The notes beneath the pieces were generated by a model. It made no database searches and was not told the DNA's origin. It worked only from the letters and a program-made list of their open reading frames with translations. A stretch of 64,000 nt of DNA from Bacillus sp. BHET2 (GTDB taxonomy: Bacteria; Bacillota; Bacilli; Bacillales; Bacillaceae_B), in contig NZ_VCQN01000003.1 of NCBI RefSeq assembly GCF_005938125.1, positions 186,001 through 250,000 on the forward strand, given 5' to 3'. Of this stretch, positions 52,928 through 62,583 are shown in pieces. Position numbers and translations under genes: made by a program. Each line of letters starts with the position of its first letter. Position 1 is the stretch's first letter.

Positions 52928-52996
52928 ATGAGCTGTAAGAAGAGTCCGCAAACAAAGGCGGTAATTAGCTTTATATACCAAGGGGAAAAGTACTGA
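52928..52996 (+). CDS. Possible 22-residue microprotein
   Basis: The ATG directly follows the stop of the flavin oxidase and has CAAGGGGGAGAGTTG upstream, a good ribosome binding site. The peptide begins MSCKKSPQTKAVIS and ends QGEKY. No homologue is recalled. The frame, ribosome binding site and tight coupling are the only support. Confidence 0.4.
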   Translation: MSCKKSPQTKAVISFIYQGEKY

Positions 52997-53106
52997 AACG
53001 CTAGAATTCAACGGTTGTTCAAATGTACCAAGGAAAAATGCATGGGAAAAATGGTATACTTGAAGGTACAGTATGCGCTGAATAAGATAGTAGGGAAGCG
53101 ATTATA

Positions 53107-54186
53107 TTGACACCGATTATGGATGAGGCGAAGGCCTTTATTGCACAGTGTTACCAGGAACTGAATAAAAGCGAGGATGAAATGACGCTTCGTATAAAAC
53201 AAATAGAAGATGAACTGGAAACAGAAGGAACATATACTCATACCCAGGAAGAGCTTGTACACGGAGCGAAGATGGCCTGGAGAAACAGCAATCGTTGCAT
53301 CGGCCGCTTGTTCTGGAATTCGTTGAATGTATTTGACGAACGGGAAGCCACGACAGAGGAGGATGTGTTTCAAGCATTGGATCGTCATATGGATTTTGCG
53401 TCCAATGGTGGCAGGATCCGTCCTACCATTACGGTTTTCAGACCGTCCCAACCGAACAAGCCCGACATTCGATTATGGAATCATCAATTGATCCGGTATG
53501 CAGGCTATGAGGAAAATGGTCATTACACGGGTGACCCCCATTCCATCGAGTTCACAAGAAAATGTCAGGAACTTGGCTGGAAAGGAGAGGGGACGGACTT
53601 TGACATTCTTCCTTTTGTCGTGCAAATCGGGGATCATGCCCCGCAGCTGAGAGATATCAATTCTCAATGTACACTGGAAGTTCCTCTTCGTCATCCGGAA
53701 TTTGATTGGTTCTGGGAGCTTGGGTTGAAGTGGTATGGAATTCCGATCATTTCGGATATGGAATTGAAGATCGGGGGCATCTCGTACAAAGCAGCTCCAT
53801 TTAATGGCTGGTACATGGAAACTGAAATCGGCGCTCGGAATCTGGCCGATGAAAATCGATATAACCTTCTCCCTAAAGTAGCCAGCTGCTTGGGTCTTGA
53901 TACGTCAAGAGCGGCAACATTATGGAAGGATAAAGCACTGATTGAATTGAACATTGCTGTGCTTCATTCATTTAAAGAAGATGGGGTCAGCATTGTGGAC
54001 CATCATACGGCTGCACAGCAGTTCCGTTTATTTGAAGAGAATGAGAAGAATGCCGATCGTGATGTGACGGGAGATTGGACCTGGTTGATTCCTCCTGTGT
54101 CACCTGCAACGACTCATATATTTCATAAAGAATACAATAATTCTTGGAATTCCACGAATTATTTCTATCAGGATGGACCTTATTAA
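53107..54186 (+). CDS. nos: Bacterial nitric oxide synthase oxygenase
   Basis: Starts are TTG 53107 (AGGGAAG about 10 bases upstream) or ATG 53119. The 359 residues match B. subtilis [23 protein letters not shown] with the heme ligand C64, [49 protein letters not shown] and [18 protein letters not shown]. It oxidises arginine to NO and citrulline, using host reductases. It is followed by its own terminator. Confidence 0.96.
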   Translation: MTPIMDEAKAFIAQCYQELNKSEDEMTLRIKQIEDELETEGTYTHTQEELVHGAKMAWRNSNRCIGRLFWNSLNVFDEREATTEEDVFQALDRHMDFASNGGRIRPTITVFRPSQPNKPDIRLWNHQLIRYAGYEENGHYTGDPHSIEFTRKCQELGWKGEGTDFDILPFVVQIGDHAPQLRDINSQCTLEVPLRHPEFDWFWELGLKWYGIPIISDMELKIGGISYKAAPFNGWYMETEIGARNLADENRYNLLPKVASCLGLDTSRAATLWKDKALIELNIAVLHSFKEDGVSIVDHHTAAQQFRLFEENEKNADRDVTGDWTWLIPPVSPATTHIFHKEYNNSWNSTNYFYQDGPY

Positions 54187-54189
54187 GGA

Positions 54190-54230
54190 AAAGCTGTTTT
54201 CTGTATCATGCAGAAGACAGCTTTTTTTAA
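54190..54230 (+). terminator. Terminator after nos
   Basis: AAAAGCTGTTTTCTG pairs imperfectly with CAGAAGACAGCTTTTT, followed by a T run. Confidence 0.82.
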
Positions 54231-54264
54231 AGTCTGCTCTTTTTCAATGCTATGGAAGTGCCGA

Positions 54265-54492
54265 CTATAAGGTGAACGGCGGCCGTTTGGACACCTCATA
54301 ATATTGAAACCAAAACCTGAACTCATCGAATAAAACAGGTCTATCGAAAGTAAAGTTCTCAAAGAAATCCTCCAGTAATTCGGTGTCAGCATCGTCCATG
54401 ATCCCTGTCACGTATAAAGGAGTCTTAAAACGCCTATACAGATCCTCATACCCATAAAAGCTAAAGAGATCTTCTAATTGCTGATCGTTCAT
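54265..54492 (-). CDS. Small acidic aromatic protein (75 aa)
   Basis: ATG at 54492 follows AAGGAAGGTGGTAACC; an earlier in-frame ATG at 54501 is inside that site. The product is rich in Phe, Tyr, Asp and Glu (DDADTELLEDFFENFTFDRP). No family was recognised. It lies between nos and the sortase, reading toward nos. Confidence 0.6.
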   Translation of the reverse strand: MNDQQLEDLFSFYGYEDLYRRFKTPLYVTGIMDDADTELLEDFFENFTFDRPVLFDEFRFWFQYYEVSKRPPFTL

Positions 54493-54544
54493 GGTTACCA
54501 CCTTCCTTACTAATAGGGTTTCTTTTCCTTTTAAAAATATCCAT

Positions 54545-54585
54545 AAAAAAACAGCATGAGGTGGAGTCCATGCTGTTTTTTTATG
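54545..54585 (-). terminator. Terminator after the sortase gene
   Basis: AAAAAACAGCATG pairs with CATGCTGTTTTTT; it can act on both strands. Confidence 0.85.
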
Positions 54586-55228
54586 ATTTTAATTCAGTAT
54601 AGACAACCAGTCGCTTACTGTAGTTTCGGGATGATCGGTCGAAGTCACCCGTACATGTGATCAGATTAAGGGAGCTTGCCGCAGAGTATCCGAAAATGGA
54701 CTTCAGGGGAGATTCATCCCATGGATATTCTTTCTTATCCAACACAACAAATGTTCGCTTTTCACCATCTTTATCTTTGAGAATGATTTCATCGCCCTTT
54801 GAAAGCTTGTTCAGATTATAAAAGACAGCTGGGCCATTCCGGCTATCCACATGGCCACCGATCACGGCATTGCCGGGTTCCCCTGGCTTATATCCGCTTT
54901 GGTACCAAGCAGTTGTCTCAAAGCTTTCTGTTACGGCCATTTCACCGTTTTCTTTCAAGCCAACCGCTTCTATAGATGTAGAAACATCAATCGCCGGGAT
55001 TTCAATCGTAGCCGGTACAATTCCGCTACGTTGGTCTTTAATGATGGTATCTGCATAAGGAGAAGGGGTAGTGGTAGTAGTGGCCATCTGAGCTTTTGGC
55101 TTTTCCTGTTTCTCTGCTGTTTGTATAGTTGAATGTTCATCAACTGTGGAATTTGAACTAAATCCTGCAGAGCACGCAGATATGGGCAATAGTACAAGCA
55201 CAAGTAGTACAACCCTCATAGTATACAT
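54581..55228 (-). CDS. Class F sortase, lipoprotein-type N-terminus
   Basis: The 215-residue protein has a hydrophobic N-terminus with a lipobox-like LPISAC (C19), then a low-complexity linker (QMATTTTTPSP). The sortase core shows IPAIDVSTSIEAVGL, WYQSGYKPGEPGNAVIGGHV (catalytic His), SLNLITCTGDFD (catalytic Cys) and YSKRLVVY (catalytic Arg). The layout is class F. It is inferred to anchor the adjacent cell-wall protein. A GGGACGGACCT hairpin lies between the two. Confidence 0.87.
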   Translation of the reverse strand: MYTMRVVLLVLVLLPISACSAGFSSNSTVDEHSTIQTAEKQEKPKAQMATTTTTPSPYADTIIKDQRSGIVPATIEIPAIDVSTSIEAVGLKENGEMAVTESFETTAWYQSGYKPGEPGNAVIGGHVDSRNGPAVFYNLNKLSKGDEIILKDKDGEKRTFVVLDKKEYPWDESPLKSIFGYSAASSLNLITCTGDFDRSSRNYSKRLVVYTELKS

Positions 55229-55260
55229 TATGTGAAGCCACTCCTTTCATCTTCACACTG

Positions 55261-55289
55261 GGGGACGGACCTATTGTAGGTCCGTCCCT
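55261..55289. repeat. GGGACGGACCT inverted pair, 13-bp hairpin
   Basis: The word at 55262-55272 and its complement at 55278-55288 pair around a 3-base loop, between the sortase start and the wall-protein stop. It may attenuate readthrough from the wall-protein gene into the sortase gene. Confidence 0.87.
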
Positions 55290-55302
55290 CTCATGTTAAA
55301 GA

Positions 55303-56655
55303 TTATTGTTTGTGTGAAGCGTATTTTTTCATTCCAAGAGTTGTTCCACCAGCGATGATCAGTAGGGCTGCAAGAAGGAATTCGAACGGGAATTCGTTTC
55401 CGTCAGCTGCTCCACCCATACCAGTGTTCGGCATTTCAGAAGGCATGTTCGCTTTGAATTTGTCAGGGAATTGATCAGTGAACGCACCTGATAATCCTTT
55501 TGCAGGGTTTAACATATGCTCATACGCCATACGGATTCCATCCCAAGCTTCTTCATAGTCACCAGCTGCATAGCTGTCAAATGCACCGGTTAATTGTTCT
55601 ACGTGCATTTGAAGTCCGTCTGCAAGAGCATCAGATTTCAAACGTCCGTCTGTTGCTGTTTCAAGGAAATTTGAGAATTCTGCACGGTAACCATCAAGAT
55701 TCTTGATCGCTTCTTCTTTAGCTGCTTCATCTTCAGCACCTGTTGCTTTTACATAGTCTACGAAGAATCCGATGTGTTTTGACCACATTTCTTTGAATTG
55801 GTTACCAGCTTCTTCACCATATACTGAAGCGATGGCTGCAGATAGGTCTTCTGTGTTAGCATTCAGTGCACCAACGGAAGCGTCAAAGTCTTTTGAACCG
55901 TCGATTCCGTTTTGCATTGCCATTGTTGCTAGGGCAGCATGCTCAGTTAATAGATGGTTAAGAGTGGAACGTAAATCCGTTGCAGGAGTTACCGCCATTG
56001 TGTTTTCAAATTTGTCTGGATATTGATCAGTAATCGCACTAGAAAACCCTTTTGATACCATTGCCATATGTCCGATGGCTTCTCTCTCGTATTCGTAAGC
56101 CTTTTCGTAGTCACCTGCTACATAACTATCAAATGCGCCGATCAACTGGTTGATATGCATTTGAAGTCCTTCTGCTAAACTATCAGATTTCAAACGTTCA
56201 CCTGTTGCCGTTTCAAGGAAATTAGAGAAATCTTCTCTATATCCTTCCAGATTCTTAAGGGCTTCATCTTTTGCAGCCTGGTCGTTAGCACCCGTTGCTT
56301 TCACATAATCAACGAAGAATCCGATGTGATTGGTCCAGATTGTGTTAAATTGGTTACCGGCTTCTTCACCATATACAGAAGTGATCGCCCCTTTTAAGTC
56401 GGCTGCGTTATCATTTAAAGCACCAGCTGCTGCATCGAAATCTTCAGCGCCTTCAGCTCCACGTCTCATTGCTTCAACAGCTAAGTATGCATGCTCAGTA
56501 AGTAAGCGATCTAATGTCGTTCTTAATTCCCCTGCGGGAGTATCTACTTTCATCATAGAATGATCTTCACCGTTATGTGCTGATACAGCACCTGCAGTTG
56601 GAATTAATAACGTCATACTTAATGGGATGGCTAAATAACTTTTTTTCATTTTCAT
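55303..56655 (-). CDS. Two-repeat helical surface protein with sortase-type C-terminus
   Basis: A signal peptide (residues 1-26, ending VSA-HN) is followed by two ~155-residue helical repeats (about residues 40-195 and 222-380) sharing YGEEAGNQF, IGFFVDYVKATGA and FSNFLETAT. The repeats keep histidines (LTEHA, NHIGFF or KHIGFF, LQMH), so metal or cofactor binding is possible. The C-terminus has SEMPNTGMGG, a variant LPXTG-type motif, a hydrophobic helix and KKYASHKQ. The sortase next door is the likely anchoring enzyme. AAAGGAGAG precedes the ATG. Transcription starts from an ECF-type promoter. Confidence 0.85.
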   Translation of the reverse strand: MKMKKSYLAIPLSMTLLIPTAGAVSAHNGEDHSMMKVDTPAGELRTTLDRLLTEHAYLAVEAMRRGAEGAEDFDAAAGALNDNAADLKGAITSVYGEEAGNQFNTIWTNHIGFFVDYVKATGANDQAAKDEALKNLEGYREDFSNFLETATGERLKSDSLAEGLQMHINQLIGAFDSYVAGDYEKAYEYEREAIGHMAMVSKGFSSAITDQYPDKFENTMAVTPATDLRSTLNHLLTEHAALATMAMQNGIDGSKDFDASVGALNANTEDLSAAIASVYGEEAGNQFKEMWSKHIGFFVDYVKATGAEDEAAKEEAIKNLDGYRAEFSNFLETATDGRLKSDALADGLQMHVEQLTGAFDSYAAGDYEEAWDGIRMAYEHMLNPAKGLSGAFTDQFPDKFKANMPSEMPNTGMGGAADGNEFPFEFLLAALLIIAGGTTLGMKKYASHKQ

Positions 56656-56695
56656 AATCGAATCTCTCCTTTTTTGTTTTTATATTTTCATAGAG

Positions 56696-56723
56696 CTAAC
56701 GACAGAAGTTGAACCATGGATCA
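56696..56723 (-). promoter_or_regulatory. ECF-sigma promoter of the wall-protein gene
   Basis: On the minus strand TGATCC (56723-56718) and CGTTAG (56701-56696) are 16 bp apart. The same two blocks with the same spacing lie upstream of the ECF sigma gene. The -10 is about 40 bases before the start codon. Confidence 0.75.
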
Positions 56724-56959
56724 CTTTTTTGAAATTTATTTCTATTCTTTTTAATTTCGGGTTAAAAGTGGGGTGTCAAAAAATAACAAGAATAACGCGT
56801 CTTTAACTATGTAGCCCCATTAAAAAGGAGAAAGCATTCTGTTTCTTCGACTGTTCAACATTTGTACAACTTCTGTTATATAGGACTTAATTCCCTAGTG
56901 AAAATTCCTCAAACATTTCGATAGGCGAAAAATATGAAATAAAAACAAATAGAAATGAA

Positions 56960-56992
56960 AAAAAGCCCGGCAGTATTGAGCTGCCGGGCGAA
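56960..56992 (-). terminator. Terminator of the sigma/anti-sigma operon
   Basis: A GCCCGGCAG/CTGCCGGGC stem with a 9-base loop, followed on the minus strand by a T run. Confidence 0.9.
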
Positions 56993-57012
56993 AAACTATT
57001 ATAAGAACTTTT

Positions 57013-57729
57013 TTATATTTCCGAAGCTAATACAATGTCTCCCTGAGGAAGTTGACTGTTCGCATCCGGCTCGAGGGTGATGGCGACCGTATCCCAGTCT
57101 TTCTTCGTGAACTCTTCGTTAAACTTGAATACGACGGAACCTTTTCCATCCTTGCTGGTTACAAACGTACCAGCGCGCTCAGGTTTATCATCTTTTATGA
57201 GCCATACTTGATATACTTCTTCGTTAGAAAGATTTTGCAGCTCAGAAGCCTGGACCACCATGCTTGTTTGTGCACCCTGTTTAATGATACTTGCTGTACC
57301 CTTGGCGTTTCCGCTAACAGCTGCAAGATCGACATATTGAACAACCTGATCAATCGTTGCTTGTTCGACGACTTCATTCTGATCTTCAATCTGTGTAACA
57401 AGATACGCATTCCCGATTAAGGAAAGAGCTAATGCGGCTGCGATAGATGGGAAGAACCATGCCTTCTTTTTCCTTTTAGCAAAAGGCTCGACATTTGTCG
57501 CTCTCTGCTCTTCACCTAGAATATTTGCAAAAACACGATCTTCCAGGTCCTTGGGAGGTTCGACAACATCAGATGCGAAAGGTAAGTAATCTGCTAACTG
57601 CTCCAGTTCTAGAAGTTCTTCTGGACATTGTGAACAGTTCTCCAGATGCTTTTCAAATTGGGATTTCTCGAGTTCAGATAAATGACCGTTGTAGTAGTCC
57701 AGTAAATGCTCGCATTGTTGTGTAGTCAT
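57013..57729 (-). CDS. Anti-sigma factor, zinc-binding ZAS/RskA type
   Basis: GAAAGGAGGTACATTCGA places the start at ATG 57729, excluding an earlier in-frame start. The 238-residue protein has an N-terminal H28-x3-C32-x2-C35 zinc anti-sigma motif, one membrane helix (about residues 94-113) and an extracytoplasmic RskA domain (YQVWLIKDDKPERAGTF). It overlaps the sigma gene (ATGA) and is inferred to hold that sigma factor at the membrane until signal-induced release. Confidence 0.92.
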   Translation of the reverse strand: MTTQQCEHLLDYYNGHLSELEKSQFEKHLENCSQCPEELLELEQLADYLPFASDVVEPPKDLEDRVFANILGEEQRATNVEPFAKRKKKAWFFPSIAAALALSLIGNAYLVTQIEDQNEVVEQATIDQVVQYVDLAAVSGNAKGTASIIKQGAQTSMVVQASELQNLSNEEVYQVWLIKDDKPERAGTFVTSKDGKGSVVFKFNEEFTKKDWDTVAITLEPDANSQLPQGDIVLASEI

Positions 57730-58289
57730 TCGAATGTACCTCCTTTCCCTTTTAGACACGTGTGTAAATGTTTGAGAGCTAAACGAATTCTTCCTTTAAC
57801 AGTACCTAGTGGAATGTCAGTAGATTCGGCAATGGATTGTTGTGTCAATCCTTTAAAATAAAATAATTGCACGATTTTCTGCTGATCATCCTTTAATGAG
57901 TGGATACAAGCCCTGATTGCTGCTCCTTTTTCCTTCCATTCTAATTGATCGTCCGGAGTGTCATAGGATACTTGTAGGGAGTCTTTCTCAATATATTCGA
58001 CAGATTCATGTTTCTTGCGTTTACGAATCGCATCCAGGCAGGTGTTCCTCGTCATTGTTAACAGCCATGAAGAAAACTTTCCTTTACTGCGGTCATAAGG
58101 AGAGTGATTTTTCCAGAGTTTCATAAAAACCTCTTGAATCACTTCCTCTGCAATTTCTCTATCACCTGTCATTTTATAGGAGAAAGAATAAATCAGTTTT
58201 TCATATTGCTGATATAGCTGTCGTAATGCAGTTGAATCTTTGTCTAAAACTTGTTGATACAGTTCTATATCCTTACTTGCATTGGGCAT
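57726..58289 (-). CDS. ECF sigma factor (SigK/RskA-type pair)
   Basis: GAGGAGCG precedes the ATG at 58289; 187 residues. Region 2 (FSYKMTGDREIAEEVIQEVF, then MKLWKN) and region 4 (LFYFKGLTQQSIAESTDIPL, then GTVKGRIRLALKHL) are both clear. The gene has its own TGATCC-N16-CGTTAG promoter, so autoregulation is likely. The same motif upstream of the wall protein identifies one probable target. Confidence 0.93.
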   Translation of the reverse strand: MPNASKDIELYQQVLDKDSTALRQLYQQYEKLIYSFSYKMTGDREIAEEVIQEVFMKLWKNHSPYDRSKGKFSSWLLTMTRNTCLDAIRKRKKHESVEYIEKDSLQVSYDTPDDQLEWKEKGAAIRACIHSLKDDQQKIVQLFYFKGLTQQSIAESTDIPLGTVKGRIRLALKHLHTCLKGKGGTFE

Positions 58290-58360
58290 AATACGCTCCT
58301 CGTCTTTGTCATAATACAATAAGGATACTAAACAACGGAGCTGAACTCAATTTTAATAAG

Positions 58361-58388
58361 CTAACGAATGAAATAAGTATTTGGATCA
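58361..58388 (-). promoter_or_regulatory. ECF-sigma autoregulatory promoter
   Basis: TGATCC (58388-58383) and CGTTAG (58366-58361), 16 bp apart, lie about 70 bases upstream of the sigma start. The A/T-rich spacer differs from that of the wall-protein promoter, so the shared blocks are informative. Confidence 0.75.
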
Positions 58389-58443
58389 CATATGTTTGAA
58401 TAAATGATAGCGGGGTAAATAAATGGGTTTGGAGTTGAATACA

Positions 58444-58474
58444 AAAAAAAATCCCCCAACCAAATGGGGGATTG
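58444..58474 (-). terminator. Terminator of mreBH
   Basis: AATCCCCCA and TGGGGGATT form a stem followed by a minus-strand T run. Confidence 0.88.
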
Positions 58475-58480
58475 AATCTC

Positions 58481-59485
58481 TTATTTTACTTTTTGTAATT
58501 TGTGAATCACGGATAGGGATCGGCCTGTTCCGATTGCTACAGACTCCAATGGGTTTGGAGCTAAGTGAACCGGTACGACGATCTCTTGGCTTAACCAATC
58601 TTGTAGTCCATTGAGAAGGGCTCCGCCACCAGTTAAGATAACTCCGCGGTCAACAATGTCTCCACTTAATTCAGGGGGGCAATTTTCTAATGTTGCTCGA
58701 ATCGTTTCCAAGATGTGAAGAAGAGATTCTTTCAATGCATCCTGGATTTCGTTGGATGAAAGTTCAATCGTTTTTGGAAGACCGGTGACTAGGTCTCGTC
58801 CGCGAATGTCCATCGTTCTTTCTTCATGATCAATCAGAGCTTGACCAACCTCGATTTTGACTAATTCTGCTGTTCGTTCACCTATGAGCAGGTTGTAACG
58901 TTTGCGCACATATTGGACGATATCCTCATCCATTTGGTCTCCGCCGATACGAATCGTATTACATGAAACAACACCACCATAAGAGATGATCGCAACTTCC
59001 GTTGTACCACCGCCGATATCAACGATTACGTTGGCAACAGGCTCTCCTACTGGTAAGTCTGCACCGATTGCGGCAGCAACAGGCTCTTCGATCAGGGTCA
59101 CGGATTTCGCACCGCTGCCTCTCACGGCATCCTGGATCGCTCGTCGTTCGACACTTGTTGCACCTGAAGGCGTACAAACAACTACGGTTGGCTTGCGGAT
59201 GGAGAAGCCTAATTTCTTACTCGCTTTTTTCATCACTTGCTTCAACATTTCAGTTGTCACGTCAAAGTCTGCAATCACACCATCTTTAAGGGGGCGCACA
59301 GCCACGATCTTTCCTGGTGTTTTACCGATCATGTTCTTAGCTTCAGTACCAACCGCCAATACCGTTTTATTTTCTGTGTCAATCGCCACAACGGATGGTT
59401 CATTAAGTATAATTCCTTTATTTTTACTATAAACAAGTATATTTGCAGTTCCTAAATCGATCCCAATTTCAGAGTTTGATAACAT
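58481..59485 (-). CDS. mreBH: Rod-shape protein MreBH (actin-like)
   Basis: GGAGG lies 7 bases before the ATG at 59485; 334 residues. The sequence follows B. subtilis MreBH closely: [20 protein letters not shown] (phosphate 1), [14 protein letters not shown] (phosphate 2) and [14 protein letters not shown] (adenosine loop). It forms membrane-bound filaments that guide lateral wall synthesis and the LytE hydrolase in B. subtilis. The B. subtilis gene is sigma-I dependent; I could not confirm such a promoter here. Confidence 0.95.
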   Translation of the reverse strand: MLSNSEIGIDLGTANILVYSKNKGIILNEPSVVAIDTENKTVLAVGTEAKNMIGKTPGKIVAVRPLKDGVIADFDVTTEMLKQVMKKASKKLGFSIRKPTVVVCTPSGATSVERRAIQDAVRGSGAKSVTLIEEPVAAAIGADLPVGEPVANVIVDIGGGTTEVAIISYGGVVSCNTIRIGGDQMDEDIVQYVRKRYNLLIGERTAELVKIEVGQALIDHEERTMDIRGRDLVTGLPKTIELSSNEIQDALKESLLHILETIRATLENCPPELSGDIVDRGVILTGGGALLNGLQDWLSQEIVVPVHLAPNPLESVAIGTGRSLSVIHKLQKVK

Positions 59486-59827
59486 CAATATTCCTCCAAC
59501 TATAAGAATTCTAGACAGTATAACCTTCTATACAGTATAGGAGATTTTTGTGGGTTATGAAGGTGGAGATATTTACCATCGACAAATTATTACAAACCAT
59601 GACAAAAATGAAAGCGTTACGATATAAAAAGAAGGTTATCAAATAGGGGTTTTATATACCTATGGGTGTATGTGGGGACGGACCTTTCTTTTATGTACGT
59701 CAAAAAAATTTAAACGTTCTGTAATAATTAGAGGGGTGTTTTAGACTAGTTGAATGGTTGTGAATGAGACATTGGACTACCTAAAAACATGAATATCAGC
59801 GAATCAGCAATATCTCTACTATCAAAA
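59486..59827. other. Intergenic region upstream of mreBH
   Basis: The 342-bp gap between mreBH and the chemoreceptor terminator contains one GGGACGGACCT word and A/T-rich sequence. I see no riboswitch, gene or phased array. Confidence 0.4.
59675..59685 (+). repeat. GGGACGGACCT dispersed word (single)
   Basis: An exact copy in the gap upstream of mreBH, followed by TTTCTTTT. Confidence 0.85.
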
Positions 59828-59858
59828 AAAGAAAATGCCCCACCAAGAGGCATTTTCC
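59828..59858 (-). terminator. Terminator of the chemoreceptor operon
   Basis: AAAATGCC pairs with GGCATTTT, followed by a minus-strand T run. Confidence 0.85.
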
Positions 59859-59863
59859 CACAA

Positions 59864-61522
59864 TCAAAGCGTGAACCGCTCTAATTCTTTCTTCATTTCA
59901 ACGGTCATAACGTTCAACTGACCAACTTGTTCATTCATTTGCTCAAAGTAACGGAGTTGTTCTTCGGTAGAAGAAGAAATCTCTTCTGTTCCGGCAGCTG
60001 TTTCCTCCGTAATGGCAGAAATATTTTCGATTGCGGCAATCACTTGATTGGTACGCTCGGTGGAAGCATGCATCCCGTCTTCAAGCTTGGTAAGGTTCTC
60101 AAATATGGTAGACACATTTCCGGAAATCTCTTCAAATGCATTCTCCGTCACACTCATGGAGTCCACTTGCTGAGTAGAAAGGGATTTCCCCTTTTGTGAA
60201 GCATCCATAATAGAATGGATTCCGTTCTTAATATTTCCGACCATGCTGCCGATGCGCTCGGTGGCAACAGAAGAGTCTTCTGCAAGCTTCCGGACTTCCT
60301 GGGCAACGACTGCAAATCCTTTTCCAGCATCACCTGCACGGGCGGCTTCGATGGCAGCGTTCAGTGCCAGAAGGTTGGTTTGGTCGGCAATTTCTCTGAC
60401 TGCCTGGGCAGCATTCTCGATTTCCCCTGTGTACTGGGCAAATGATTCGACTGACTCCATGATTGTAGACGATGAGTCGGCGATCATTTCAGCAAATTGC
60501 TGCTGTTTATTTAATGAAGTCCGGCCGTGGTCGACAGATTCAAGTGCCACTTTACTGCTTGATGATGATTGGCTGCTTTGTTGGACATTTAGGGCAAAAT
60601 CATCGCCCATAACAGCCATGAGAGCAGCCGTGGATTGGATATCTTCAGAAATGGATTGACTTCCTTTTGCCAGTTCCTCGGTAGACAGTGCAACTTGATT
60701 GCTGCTTTCTGATAAACTCTCCATTTGGGAGCGAACATCCTGGGTGAACCTCTCGACATTTGATCCTATGTCATGAACGGATTGAACCGTATTCCGGAGA
60801 TTTTCTACCATATGATGAAAAGCGGTTTGGAGTTTATCCACTTCGAATCGACTGTTTTTCTCTTTAACCGAGTCAATCGTAATCGTAAGGTCTCCATCTG
60901 CCATTTTTTCAGCATTCTGAACCATGAGATTCAATGGGTTGACGATGCGTCGTGATAGAAGATTCGATGCTGCAAGAGAAAGGATTGCAGCAATGATGAA
61001 ACCGATAATCGACGCCCAGACGATAAACTGGATTTTACTCTTGTTGTCTTTTTGGAGATTTTGATACCAGTCGTTTGTTTGTTTATTTAATAGGTACATA
61101 TCGTTCAGTACCCCGGAAATGCGGATCGATTGCCGTTTGATTTCGGCTTTGTTCATTTCACTGAGTGCTTTATCGGAAACAGCTTTTAAATCAGTGAACT
61201 TCGTTTCGATGGTGGACAAAGTATCTTGTTGCTTCTTTACAGAAATGATCTTTTTTAGATCAGATATTTGTGTGGAGGTTTCTTCCAATAGCCCATCTAC
61301 CATTTGCTTATTTTCCTCAGTTGAATTGACCGAGTAGTTAGATAGGGCTTGTTTGGTGACAACCAAATCGCCTCGTAGTGTTTCTGTTTCAAGCAGCACC
61401 TGAACGTCTTCGTTCGCGGAATTTTGCAGTGAAATCAATTGTGAAACGATATAGCCAATGATTAAGGTAGAAAGGATAAGGGGGATCAGCCCCAATATCA
61501 ATAAACGTTTTTTTAGTGCCAT
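59864..61522 (-). CDS. Methyl-accepting chemotaxis protein
   Basis: The 552-residue protein has a membrane helix at about residues 7-27 and an extracellular four-helix-bundle sensor (about residues 30-165). A second helix (about residues 168-188), a HAMP domain ([20 protein letters not shown]) and a cytoplasmic signalling domain with the conserved tip [20 protein letters not shown] complete it. It controls CheA. Its gene lies 22 bases after a BMP-type binding lipoprotein gene, suggesting that the lipoprotein presents a ligand. Confidence 0.93.
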   Translation of the reverse strand: MALKKRLLILGLIPLILSTLIIGYIVSQLISLQNSANEDVQVLLETETLRGDLVVTKQALSNYSVNSTEENKQMVDGLLEETSTQISDLKKIISVKKQQDTLSTIETKFTDLKAVSDKALSEMNKAEIKRQSIRISGVLNDMYLLNKQTNDWYQNLQKDNKSKIQFIVWASIIGFIIAAILSLAASNLLSRRIVNPLNLMVQNAEKMADGDLTITIDSVKEKNSRFEVDKLQTAFHHMVENLRNTVQSVHDIGSNVERFTQDVRSQMESLSESSNQVALSTEELAKGSQSISEDIQSTAALMAVMGDDFALNVQQSSQSSSSSKVALESVDHGRTSLNKQQQFAEMIADSSSTIMESVESFAQYTGEIENAAQAVREIADQTNLLALNAAIEAARAGDAGKGFAVVAQEVRKLAEDSSVATERIGSMVGNIKNGIHSIMDASQKGKSLSTQQVDSMSVTENAFEEISGNVSTIFENLTKLEDGMHASTERTNQVIAAIENISAITEETAAGTEEISSSTEEQLRYFEQMNEQVGQLNVMTVEMKKELERFTL

Positions 61523-61544
61523 AAAATTGCTCCTTAGGTGAGAT

Positions 61545-62522
61545 TTATTGCATGTTAACGGTGATGTCTCCTGAAATGATCTTGTTTTTTGCCTCTTCTA
61601 GTTGTTTCGTTTCTTCTTTAGAAAGGGTGATGACACGGATCGGGGCTAACCCTACCCCGTCTTCTTTCAGTCCGAGTTCATATGCATGCTGAGAGATTTC
61701 GTTCGTTGTAATCAGCTCTTTCGTCAGGTTGAAAACAGCGTTATCGATTTTTTTGACCATGGAAGTGGCTACTGACTTCTCTGCAATGAAGTATTGGTCT
61801 GAATCGACGCCACCTGATAAAATGCCTGCTGATTGCGCAGCCTGAATCGCTCCGACCCCAGTGAAACCGGCGGCAGGATAGATGAAGTCTGCACCTTGTT
61901 TTATTTGCTTCTCCGCTATGTTGCGTCCTAATTCGGAATCACCGAAGTTGTTGGCAATATCTTTTACTATTTTAATAGAAGGATTGATATACTTGGCACC
62001 TTGTTCAAAGCCTAGTTCAAAGCGTTGGATGACAGGTACATCTGCTCCACTGATGAATCCGAGCGTTTTTGTTTTCGATTTCATTGCGGCAACCATCCCT
62101 AGAAGGAAGCTTCCTTCATGTTCCTTGAATGTAATCGATGTTATATTATCCAGTTCAGAAAACCCGTCTATTAATAGAAACTTTTGGTCAGGGTTTTCTT
62201 TTGCTATTTTTTCAATAGGGTCCTGAATCGAAAATCCGAGTCCGATTACAAGATCATGTCCCTGATCAACAAGTTCCTGAAGGGCTTCTTCAAAATTGCC
62301 GTCTGGTGCTTCTCTATAATCAAATAAAATACCTAATTCATCCCGGGCACGTTCCAGTCCTCTGAATGCCGAATCATTAAATGATCCATCCCCAAGTCCC
62401 GTATCCGAGAGAAGGATTCCAATACTTTGCTGTTTTTCTTTGCTGGCTTCTTCTTTTTTAGGTGTAGAACATCCCGCCACAACAAGAGTGACAAGAAGAA
62501 ACAGACTGATTATTTTCTTCAA
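61545..62522 (-). CDS. BMP-family substrate-binding lipoprotein
   Basis: TTG start with GGAGG 7 bases upstream; 325 residues. A lipobox AGCS (C18) is followed by the BMP/Med fold: [59 protein letters not shown] and [18 protein letters not shown] proteins usually bind nucleosides for ABC importers, but no permease or ATPase gene is adjacent. Coupling with the chemoreceptor suggests use as a sensor-binding protein. Confidence 0.9.
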   Translation of the reverse strand: MKKIISLFLLVTLVVAGCSTPKKEEASKEKQQSIGILLSDTGLGDGSFNDSAFRGLERARDELGILFDYREAPDGNFEEALQELVDQGHDLVIGLGFSIQDPIEKIAKENPDQKFLLIDGFSELDNITSITFKEHEGSFLLGMVAAMKSKTKTLGFISGADVPVIQRFELGFEQGAKYINPSIKIVKDIANNFGDSELGRNIAEKQIKQGADFIYPAAGFTGVGAIQAAQSAGILSGGVDSDQYFIAEKSVATSMVKKIDNAVFNLTKELITTNEISQHAYELGLKEDGVGLAPIRVITLSKEETKQLEEAKNKIISGDITVNMQ

Positions 62523-62583
62523 ACCGTTACCTCCAAATATAATAATAAGACACTTATCATGTCCGTACCTCTCTATTATCGGA

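Noticed and set aside
53590-53600. GGGACGGACTT in nos as a further repeat copy
   Set aside because: It has one mismatch and encodes the conserved GTDFD residues of nitric oxide synthases, so coding constraint explains it.
59489-59600. Sigma-I promoter upstream of mreBH
   Set aside because: Expected from B. subtilis, but I could not find a convincing ACCCCC/CGAA pair at proper spacing.
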